From contig NW_022098001.1 in assembly GCF_002288925.2 (NCBI RefSeq), positions 19,460,245 through 19,524,244 on the forward strand: a DNA stretch of 64,000 nucleotides, written 5' to 3'. Below the pieces are notes generated by a model that did not search any database, was not told the origin of the DNA, and saw nothing but the letters and a program-made list of their open reading frames with translations. Positions 45,501-57,500 of the stretch are shown here, one piece after another. How positions within the stretch are numbered: the first letter of the stretch is position 1; each line of letters opens with the position of its first letter. The stretch is from Delphinapterus leucas (lineage: Eukaryota > Chordata > Mammalia > Artiodactyla > Monodontidae). Position numbers and translations under genes: made by a program.

Positions 45501-48500
45501 TAAAAAAAAAAAGGTGGAGAGGGGTGTATCTTGCATCTTAATACTCATGTTCTTTGGCTTTACTGTTTCACAGATGGTTTTTCTCCTTCACCAATTCTTC
45601 TTTCTCTAAACTCTCAAAGCCAAGTATTTACAAGAGAAGATTTTTGTCTTCTCTCCTATTTTCTTTTGGGAGTCTCACCTACTCAAAGCTTCAACTCTCT
45701 ATGCTACTAACCCTCAAAATTAGATATCTAGGCTGACCTCTTACCCCAAAAATATATCCCAAATTTCCATATGCCACTTCTTCACCTCACTGAACCACTA
45801 ATAACTTAATCACAATGTGTTCAAAAGCAAATTCATGAGTTCTTCCATTTTGGTGGCCTCTCCTTTAAACCTCATTCCTTTGCTGGTATGATACTTACCA
45901 GGAAAATCCTAAGTTAATCAGGTTCTGGTTTAAATGTATTTTGTCACGTATATCCATTCAGTTGTCTTTGTTATTCTCACTATATATTCTCACTCAGAAG
46001 ACAAAAATCTCTTCTTGTTTCTCTTCAAGATTCACCTACTTCAAATCATTTCACATTCTACATTCAAATGAGTTCTCATAACAGAGTTCTCATTATGTTA
46101 CCCGTGCTATGTTACCCACTCTACCCAAAGCCCTTCATTGCTTGTTTCTTCTATCCAGTGTTCTCCATGTTCTGGTCTCAACCATCTTTCAAGTCCCACC
46201 TCCTAATAATTTCCCTCCTGTATTTCTATATCCTTTACCCCAAACCAAACTGGATTTTTTGTTGTTGTTGAACTCCAACAACTACTTTGATTTCTGTAGT
46301 TCTTTTAGTCTGGGTTGCCACTTCTCTATTATATCCATCTACCAAAAATTTAATCTATCTGGGACAACTGTAAGCCATCAGAAAAATATCCTGTTCCTTA
46401 TCTAATATTTTGCCCCAAATAAAATAAGCTCAAAGATATAAACATGAAAAGTAACATCATAATATTAGGAAAGAGGTTACTATTTCTACTTATAATGCTG
46501 TAGCAAGAAGCCTTTAAGTACAACACAAAACTCAAAAGACAGAAAGGAAAATAAACCATTTGACTTCATAAAATTTTTTTTTTAAATGGCAAATACTGGG
46601 AGTTAAGATCTGAGGTAAAGAGCTAATTTCCTTGAATCAAAAAGAAAGAGACAAAACTAAAGAAAAGTCATAATACCAACAGAAATAGAAAAAAACATTT
46701 GAGAAAATCCAACACTTATTCATGTAAAAACTCTCAACAAACAACAGAGGGGAAATTCCTTAACTTGACAAAGAGTATCTACAAAAATCCTACAGCTAAC
46801 ATCATAATTAATGGTGAGAATTAGGGGGGTCTTCCCTCTAAGATCAAGAAAAGGATGTCTCTTCTCACCATTCCTACTCATCACACACCTTAATGGAAAT
46901 CCTAGCTAATGCACTAAGACCAGAAAAGGAAATTAAAGGTATACAGATTGGGAAAGAAGAAACAAAACTGTCTTTGTTTGTAAATTCCATGATTATCTAT
47001 GTCAAAAGTCCCAAAGAATTGACCAAAAAAACTCCTGGAAGTAACAAGCAATTATGTTGCATGAAAAAGGTTAATATATACAAGTCAATTGCTTTCCTAC
47101 AGACCAGTAATGAACAAGTGGAATGTGAAATTAAATACACAACCCCACTTATATTTGCAAGAAATACCTGGGTATAAATCTAACAAAATTCATATAAGAT
47201 CTAAATGAGAAAAACCACAAAACTCTAATGAAAGAGCTCAAAGAATATCTAACTGATGGAAAGCTATTCCATGTTCATGGATAGAATGATTCAATATTGT
47301 TAAGATATCAGTTCTTCCCAACTTGATCTACAGATCTGATGCAATCAAAATAAAAATCCCAGCAAGTTACTTTGTGGATATTGGCAAACTGATTCTAAAG
47401 TTTAAATGGAAAGGCAAAAGACCCAGAACTGCCAATATAATATTGAAGAACAAAGTTAGGGCTAATACCATCCAACTTCATCTTACTGTAAAACTACAGT
47501 CAACAAGACAGTGTGGAAATGAAAGAATATATAAATGAATGGAACAGAATAGACAGCCAAGAGATAGATCCTCACAAATACAGTCAACTTATTTTTGACA
47601 AAAGAGCGAAGGCAATGCAATGGAGAAAGGGTAATCTTTTCAACAAATGGTACTAGAACAACTGGACATCCACATGTAAAAAATGTGAATCTAGATACTA
47701 ACTTTATATCTTTACAAAAATGAATTAAAACAGATTATAGACCTAAATATAAAACATAAAATTATAAAACATCTAGAAAATAACTATGAGAAAATCTAGG
47801 TGACGTTGGGTTTGGTAATGAGTTTTTAGACATACCACCAAAAGCAAGATCTATGAAAGAAAAAAATTGATATGCAGGACTTCTTAAAATTTATGCTCTG
47901 CCAAGTCACTGTTAAGAGAATGAAAAGGCAAGTCACAGACTAGGAGCAAATATCTGCAAAACATGTATTTGATAAAGTACTTGTTTCTAACATATACAAA
48001 GAACTCTTAAATCTCAACCATTAAACCACCAACACAATCAATTAAAAAGTAGGGAAAAGCTCTATACCTCAAGGTATAGAGATGGAATATAAGCATATGA
48101 GAAATTACTCAACATTGTATATCATTACAGAACTGCAAATTAAAACGAGATACTACACACCTATCAGAATGGCTAAACCCCAAAACACAGACAGTATCAA
48201 ATGTTTCCAAGGATGTGGAACAACAGGAACTCTCATTCATAGTTGCTGGGAATGCAAAATGATACAGTCACTTTGGAAGACAATTTGACAGTTTCTTAAA
48301 AAGCTAAACATAGTCTTACCGTATGACCCAGCAATCACACTCCTAGGTGGGTTGAAAACTTAATGGCCATGCAAAAATCTGCACATAAATGTTTGCAGCA
48401 CTTTACTCATAAATGTCAAACACTGGAAGCAACCAAGATGTGCTTCAATAAGCGAATGGGTAAACTGAAACATCCATACAATGCAATAGTATCCAGTGAT

Positions 48501-51500
48501 AAAAAGAAATGAGTATCAAGCCATGAAAAGACAGAGAGAGGGATCTTAAATGCATATTGCTAAGTCAAATAAGCCAGTCTGAAAAGCCTGCATACAGTGA
48601 TTCCATATATATGACATTCTGGAAAAGGCAAAACTATAGAGATAGTAAAAGATCAGTGGTTACCAAGGTTTGATAGTTGAAGGAAAGGATAAATGGGTGG
48701 AACACAGGAGGTTTTTAGGGCAGTGAAACTATTTTATATGATGTTATAATACATGACATTATACACCCAGCAAAACCCATAGAACTGTACAACCCAAAGA
48801 GTGAACCCTAATGTGCACTATAGATTTTAGTTAATAATAATGTATAAAAACAGTGGTTCATCAATTGTGACAAATGTACCACACCAAAGCAAGATGTTAA
48901 TAAAAGGTATAAAAGGGGGTTGGGAGAGTATTTACAGAAATATTCTCTGTAATTTGTTTCATTTTCCTATAGACTTAAACTGCTCTAAATAAAGCCTATT
49001 AAAATAAATACTGACTATACAAAAAATAGTGGGAGTTAATATCTCAAAGAATCAAAAAGAAATAACACTCAAAAGACAATACAAAAAGAATACAAATAAA
49101 CAGTTCATAGAGAAATATATACACAGGCAGAATGTGCCCCAACTCCCAAAGATTTCCCATTCCTAACCCCAAGAACCTGAGCGTGTTACCTTACAGAGAA
49201 AAACGACTTTGTAGATGTGATTAAATTAAGGACCGTGAGCTAGAGAGAGTAGCCTGGATTATCCAGGTGGGCCCAATCTAATCACACAAGTCCTTGAAAA
49301 CAGAGACCCTTTCCCACCTGTGGTAAGGAGGAACCATAACTATGAAAGGTTAAAAGAGAAACAACACTGCTGGCTTTGAAGATGCAGAAGGGGTCCAGGA
49401 GCCAAGGAATACTAGCCTCTAGAAACTGGGAAAGCAAGGAAACATTCTATCTACCCTAGAGCCTCCAAAAGGAATGCAGCCCTGCTGATACCTTGATTTT
49501 AGCCCAGTGAGACCACTGTTGGACTTCTGTTCTATAGAACAGTTAAATACATTTATGTTGTTAAAGCCACCAGGTTTGCGGTAATGTGTTATGACAGCAA
49601 CAGAAAACCAATTACATACATTAAGGAAATTAGCCCTTTATTATGATCATCTGGCAGTGCTACTGCCAGCAATAATAGCCCTATATACATGAGGTTAAGC
49701 TACGCTTTGGCTAGCTGAGGCAAAATAGGAACAGATTGTTTTGGGGGAAGTAAGGTGCAGATGAAAGTAGTTTTTCCTTTTCTGACCCTGCCATAGCCCA
49801 ACTAGAACAAGAAGACATAGGTTCCTTTGCCTATGGCAAGACATCCAGGATGGAAAACCAGGGTTGGATATAAGTGGGAAATGAACGTGAGATTTAGTTT
49901 CCAAGATATCTTGGATGAGAAATACTGCAAACACTGTCAGCTCCCCTAGAGGGGAATCTAGTGTAGAACTATCTTGCTTTCCTTCCTTCCTTCCTTTACT
50001 GAATCTCCTATGGAGAGATGTCAATATGCCAGACAGAGCACAGGACTTTCCTCTCCATTAACTTGAAACAAGTCAAAGAAACTAAGGAAGTTGTATGCCA
50101 TCAAGGTACATTATGTCCCATAATTCCTTCCTTTGGCTTGGTTTCACACTATAGTACTTGTCCAACTTCATGAGTTTGAATATTAAAGATACATATGACA
50201 GGTAATTAAATACATGCAATAAAACAAAATAATAAAATTTTATAATTTTGAATTAGGTTTTATTAATAACAATTTTTAATCTTATATACCTATCTATTGA
50301 GGTGGTACAATAGAAATATAATAGTAACATATGGTTAAAATATTATAAACCTAACTGTAGAGTACTATAATGTTCTTTACTAACTGAGCACTGACTACTA
50401 ACTTGCACAGGTTACTCAACTACTGAGTTTCCCTGTCTGTCCATACCCTACAACCTCAGAGGGCTATAGGGTTTTAAGGCATAATCCAATAATGTACACA
50501 GAATGCTCTATACAGGGCTCTAATAACATTGGTTATCATCATTATCATGACACTGTGATATAAGTAACACAACTAATAGACTACTGATATTTTAAAATAA
50601 TAGAGTAATATCAACCCTTCAATGAAAAAATGTTATATTCTAACACAGAATCTAATATCAGATCAACCAATTCCTCTCTCCAAGGATTTGGTTATTGGTT
50701 ATTTAAAAATATTAAGCAACCTAAGAATACTTTTCAATACAATCCTAAGGACTTATGCTATGTAACTGTGCATTTATAAAAGTAGTAAGGATCAGAACTG
50801 TAATTTTAAGAGATAAAATGCAATAAAACTTACCTATTACTACCACAGGCAAAGTCACTGATGAATCTTCAAGTAAAGAAGTTTCTTCAACTAATGGCAT
50901 AGCTTTAACTTTTCGCCCCAAATTATCACCAAAATATTGCACTAAGGAATTAAAAATCTCTCCTTCAGTTTCAGGGTCACTATAGTTTCTTTTAAAAGGA
51001 AAATATGGAACAAAAACAAAACAACAGATATACAGTCAATATAGCCTTTATAAAAATCTGTCTTTATTCAGATTTTATTTAGGCCATAAAATATTCAATA
51101 GTTCCATAAAAGGAGAAAAGGAAATCCTTTTGATTAATGCTTTCAAATTAGTACCTTAGCCACGTCAATGTACACCACTTTGCTAGAAATCCTAAATACA
51201 GTGGTCCCTCGGTATCCAAGGGGGGTTGGTTCCAGAATCCCACCCTCACTCCCCAAATACCAAAATCCATGGATCCGCAAGTCCCTTATATAAAATGGCA
51301 TACTATTTGCATATAACCTACCTACATCCTCCCACATAGTTTAAACCATCTCTAGATTACTTATACCACCTAATACAATGTAAATGCTATGTATGTAGTT
51401 GCCTGCATGCAGCCAATTCAAGTTTAGCTTTTTGGAACTTTCTGGAATTGTTTCTTTCCCAAATACTTTCCATCTGCAGTTGGTTGGATCCATGGACGCA

Positions 51501-54500
51501 GAACATGTTGATATGGAGGGCTGAATGTAGCTGCTCATGTCTCTTTAATGCCTTGAAGGCAAGTCTTAAATAAGAAGCTATTTTTAATGACCAAAGACAT
51601 AACATTGTATTAGGGATTTTTATAATTCTGAGATCTCCTAGGACTGGAAAGTTTCTCCTTCACTTTTTTCTCATTAATAAAAAGATGAGTACAATAGAGG
51701 TAGTATATTTGGGAAAAAACAGTCACATAATATTTTAAGGAAAAGTTACTGAACTTATATATTACAAATGGTGCATTTTGGTAAAAAAATAAGGTTTATA
51801 CATCTTATTCTCAAAGAGATACTGAAAAATGCAAAGATCTTAACGTTAATTTCCAGTCTACCTTCTTTCCCAACTGCCTCCCTAGAAACTAGTTTTGTCG
51901 TTCTGACAAGCTCATGTAATAAATGGAGTATCCTTTGAACACAGTTAATGTTTTGCATTATACTAGAGATTACTTCAGAACAGAATTCCTGAATTATTTT
52001 TCATTTTCATATAGTCAGAAACAGGCCAATGTCTGAAAATATTAAACAGTACTGACCAGTGGGTGAGTGTGCTTATTACTATTCCTAAAATGATAAACAT
52101 GGGAATGGATCAGTTATTTCACAGGACTCACTGATCCTTGGGCGAGGATGACACATGGAAAGAATTAGGCAGAGACCAAAATTTCTCCTTCCCTATAACC
52201 TTCCAAGTTCCCGAACCACCCCAGGATAGGGCAGAGTTCCCCAGGATACACTGATAGATTTCCCACCCCCAGTAATTGGGCTCCCCTAACAATACATGGC
52301 CCCTTTTGGCCAGAACTGATACCCTTTGCATATGGCTACTTAGGAAAGCCCCTCCTCACATTGCAAGCCTGCCCCTGAAAGAAGTCTTATGCTCAATCCA
52401 TCCCTTCCAGAGCATTCCAACTCCCACCACTGATCAGATCCAGATGTACTGGCTGTCTTGCCTTCTGCTTCTTGACAACTGAACTCAACAAGAGTATATT
52501 ATACTTGAGCCTGTCCCTGATATTTCTCCAAAGTGTGTGCCCAGGACAGGTTCCCCAGCTTCCTTTGGATGCTTCTGATTAGTCCTTTTAGGTATCCAGG
52601 CCTCATTAATATTATGGTGGTTGTAAAGGCCACAGTTCTTTTTCAGGAGATGCAGACATCATGGCCAGTCTCCTCCTGACATCCCTATCTCAAACACTGT
52701 TGCTTCCATATCTATAACCTGGAATTTAATTAATAAAAATGATCATCACTCTAAGATTCTGATAATTAAAAAGATGTCTCCTTCTTCAAACCCTAACAAA
52801 TGTTTCACATTAATAAAAGGGCAGATATGCTGGGGGTTAGAGTCAACTTGAGACTATATAAATATTAAACTAGATACTTGAATATTATCTGATATCCTGT
52901 ACACTCTGAGAGCAAACTGATAATCCTCTGAATGACTGAATGAAGGTACTTTAGCAGTTACTACCATATTTGATTTTATAAGCAAAACTCAATGATCTAA
53001 AATGCCTTGGTCAGTTTCTTAAGTCTACAAATAAATGCTGTGAAACAAATATTTAATATTTAAATTCCTTAAGAACAAAAAAATCATGGCTAGAAGTGTT
53101 GGCTTAAACTCCGAATCACTTTTACTTAAAGGTACAATAGAATTCATTTTTTTAATAACTTATTAAGAAGCATTTAATATTCGAAGTCAAGATGTCTCAA
53201 GAAACCTTTTTTTTTTTTTTTTCCTGGCAGGCCTCAGAATTTTAATATAGCTATCAATTCTATAAATTGACTATACATTTTGTTTTGAATTTTATTTATT
53301 TTTGTACAGCAAGTTCTTATTATTTATCTATTTTATACATATTAGCCAATCCCAATCTCCCAATCATATATGTCAATCCCAATCTCCCAATCATATATGT
53401 CAATCCCAATCTCCCAATTCATCCCACCACCACCAACCCCCTGACTATACATTTTACAAGGATCTTTCATTACACTGGACTAGTCTTCTCAAATAATTGG
53501 TTTATACTTAAGAAAAAAGAGGTTAAGACAATTAGAAATAAAATGCCTCCTCTGTTAGGCTTCTATCAAGAAAGACAAAGTTTTCAAGAGCTCAAAAACA
53601 TCAGAAAAACAACAGATCATCTGATCAGGCCTTAAACCAAGGTAAATAAATAGAGGGAACTTGGTAATGCTTTGAAAAAAAAAGACCTTTAATGAGATAT
53701 AATTCACATATAAAATTCACCCTTTTATTTATTTTTTTTGGCGGCACCACTTGGCATGTGGGATCTTAGTTCCCTGACAAGGATTGCACCCACGCCCCCT
53801 GGAGTGGAAGCACGGAGCCTTAACCACTGGACTGCCAGGGAAGTCCAAAATTCACCCTTTTAAAGTGTACAATTCAGGGTTCTAAGTAGTCACAAGGTTT
53901 TTCAATCACTACCAATAACTTCAGAGAAATTTTATCACCCCAAAAGTATATGCTGCACCCCTTAGCACTCATTCTTCATTCTTCCCTCCCTGCAGCCATT
54001 GGCAGCCACTAATCTACTGTCTTACTGATGCCTACTCTGGAAATTTCAAATAAATGGAACTCCTCATACATTATGTAGCCTTTTGTGTCTGGCTTCTTCC
54101 ACTTAACATGTTTTCAAGGTTCACCCAGGTGGTAGGATATATTGGTACTTCATTCCTTTTTATGCCTGAATAATATTCCATTGTATATTACCCACTCACG
54201 AGCTGATAAACATTTGGATGGTTTCCACTTTTTGGCTATTACAAATACGCTATGAACATTCATATATAAATTTTTGTGTGGATAAATGTTTTCATTTCTC
54301 TTAAGAGTGCATGCAATGGCTGGGCCGTAAACTCTATGTTTAACATCTTGAGGAATTAGCAAACTATTTTCCCAAGTGTGCATCATCTTACATTCCCACC
54401 AGTGATATGAGGGTCCCAATGTCTCCACATCCTCACCAGCATGTTATTTTTTGTGTTTTTTAGTTTAGCCACTCTAGTAGGTGTAAAGTAGCATCTCATT

Positions 54501-57500
54501 GCAGTTTTGATTAGCATTTCCCTAATGACTAATAATGTTAAGCATCTTTTCATGTGCTTACTGGCCATCTGTATATCTTCTTCGGAGAATAATTCAAATT
54601 ATTTGCCCACTTTCCAACTGGGCTGTCTTTTTTATTGTTGAGTTAAAAAAATTCTTTATATGTCCTGGATACAAGTCCCTTTTTGGATATATGATTTGTA
54701 AATATTTTCTCCCATTTTGTGGGTTGTCTTTTCACTTTCTTTATATTGTCTTTTAAATCACAAAAGTTTTAATTTTTGATCAAGTCCAATTTATTTTTTT
54801 CTTTTGTTGCTGTACTTTTGGTGTCATATCTAAGAAAGCACTGCCTAATCTAAGATTACAAACCTGTTTTCTTCTATGAGTTTTATAGTTCTAGTTCTTA
54901 AATTTAGGTCTTTCATCCATTTTGAGTTAACTTTTATATATAGTATGAGGTAGCAGTCCAACTTCATTCTTCTGCTTGTGAATATTCATCTGTCCTGGCA
55001 TCATTTGTTGAAAAGGCTGATATTTCCCTTTTGTCTTGGGATCCCACAGAAATCAACTGACAACAAATGAAGGGAGTTATTTCTGGACTCTCAATTCTAT
55101 TCCATTGATCTATGTTTATCTTTATGCCAACGTAACACTGTCTTGATTACAGTTTCTTTGTGGTAAGTTGTAAAATTAGGAAGTGTGAATCCTCCAACTT
55201 TGTTCTTTTTTCAAGATTGTCTTGGCTATTCTGGGTTCCTTGTAATTCCATGTGACTTTTAGGATCTGCTCATCAATTTCTGAAAAAAAAAAGGCAGCTA
55301 GGATTTTGATAGGATTACACTGAATTTGTAGATAAATTCAAGGAATATTGCCATTATTGCCATCTTAAGAATACTAAGCTTTTCAATCCATGAAAATGGG
55401 ATTCCTTACCATTTATTTAGGCCTCCTTTCATTCTTTTCAATGTTTCTAGTTTTCAATGTACAAGTTTCACATTTCTTCCGTTAAATTTATTCCTAAATA
55501 TTTCATTCTCTTTGATGCTAGTATAAATTGAATTGTTTTATCAATTTCATTGTCAGATTGTTCATTGTAAGTGTACAGAAATACAACTGATTTTTGTATG
55601 TTGATCTTGTATTCTGCAATATCACTGAATTCATTTACTAGATCTAGTAGGTTTTTTTTGTGTGTGTGGGCCTCAAGCAATTTGACACTAGTCTCTCCCA
55701 AGACTCAAGTAGAGTATATAGAGCCAAAGTTTTAGCTTATCTTAATTCTCCAGAGTATACGTAATTTGTTCTGATTTTCTACTAACTGGTCATAGGTATA
55801 ATCTTTGTGTATATAATCCATAATATTGGTATAAACTATTTGTAATAAACTTGCATGGTACTTGATAAATACTGGTTTAACACAGGCATGAAAAACTGAA
55901 TCAAGGGAAGAAATGAAAATAAGGTTCACTGAATTTACATAAAGCAACAATGAAACAAAGACCTATTAGTAAGTATTCTTTCTAAAAAATTCAGAGTCTA
56001 AACTATAAATTTAGTATTGCTGTACATATTTTACAGTATATGCATACTATATGCATACTGTGTTCACAGGTCTATGAACAGTGAAAATTTCCACTGCAGA
56101 TATCCAATTTGCTGAATGTTTGTTCTATTTAAAACAAGTATTTGAGTAATAAAAAAATCTACTTTAAAAAAATCTACTTTTCCTTTATTTGAGGCAGTAA
56201 ATTGGAAAATATAATTAAATTTTAGGAAATAGTAAAGAACAGCACTTTACACATATGCAGAAATAGTTATTCTTAGGCATCAAATTAGAAGACTATTTGA
56301 AATTTCAGATGATTTTAGATGCCTTCCATGTTCTGTTTTTGAAACATTATGGTCCAAAGACTCAAAACAAATTTAAAAGGATGGCACAGACATAATATTT
56401 GAATAACAAAACACTTTTCTCACACCTAGCAATACTTTTCTAAATGATCCTTCAAAATGAAATGCTTTACTACCTGAGTTTAGTCTTTGGAAGCATGACC
56501 TTAGATTTTTACCAAATTGATACTACCATAAGAAAAGAAGGTTCTAAAGTCACAAAGGAAGTCAGTCACACTCTTTATCTTCTAGAACAGGAAGTATGGA
56601 AGTTTTCTTCCTTGGAAAGTTAGGAGACAGTTCTCTCACAATATTTATTCTTTCAGATATAAGGCAAGATCCAAAATGTAGACACTGTCACAATTGGTTT
56701 TAAAATGTGTTCCTAATGAAATTACCCAAAAAAAAAAATTGTGCTAGTAAATTATAAACCTTCTTCTAAGGAAATGTTTTAATTATTAAATAAACGTTTT
56801 CTTTTTTAAATTTTAGATAAGATAGAGCTGTTTACACAATGGAAATATGGTTTATCAATCACAATTTTTATTCTTTGGCTAGCAGGCTTGTTTTCCCTTA
56901 TCCCTCAAGATCAAAATATAGCAAATACATTGTTTTCACCTCCTCCTCCACATTTCTGTACAAGGACGTAAGCACATGATATTTACTACCTAGGGTTAGT
57001 TGAACACGTATGAATCCCAAGCTGTGTCCTTAGAATTCAACTGTACCAAAAGGTGTCAAAAGGCTTTTGGACAGTACTTTCTAAAAAGCATATTATTTTC
57101 TCAGGGGCTTCAGTTTAACAAGTTTTCACTAAGCGAACTTGTTTTCTAAAGTTCTCCAAAGTGGATCTGATACTCTCAAATCACTGTCAAGTAGGTAACA
57201 CACAAATTTACCTAGAATTTAAGATCCAGCAGTTTATTACATAATTTTTAATATCCAGAATTTAGAGACTCCTACAAAACTCACTGAGAAGGTAGGCAAG
57301 CCTGGATTGCTGCTCTAGTTCAACAGGAATTCTGAATCTTTTCTGTGCCTTACACTCCTTTTGCAATTTGGTGAAGCCTCTGGACCTCTTCTTTGAATAA
57401 TATTATTAAATACATAACAGGATTTACAAGGAAACTAAAAAGTAAACTTGGAATATGTTTTTTATGTATTCCTCTATTGTATTAAATAACAAGTTCAGTG

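Larger units (their letters stand above)
45497..50833 (-). other. OSGIN2: OSGIN2 intron 2
   Basis: 5.3 kb. Half is LINE-1 (about 46405-49010), followed by an ERVL-MaLR LTR-like element (about 49125-49617). The flanks, 45550-46400 and 49620-50830, are without recognised elements apart from a short (TTCC)n at about 49978-49996. Confidence 0.75.

Noticed and set aside
52120..52640. Possible LTR or processed gene fragment (G/C-richer stretch with cccaccactgatcagatcca)
   Set aside because: No frame, terminal repeat or family motif that I could recognise with confidence.
53347..53418. CRISPR-like direct repeats
   Set aside because: A contiguous tandem array without spacers, inside a LINE-1 fragment of a mammalian genome.
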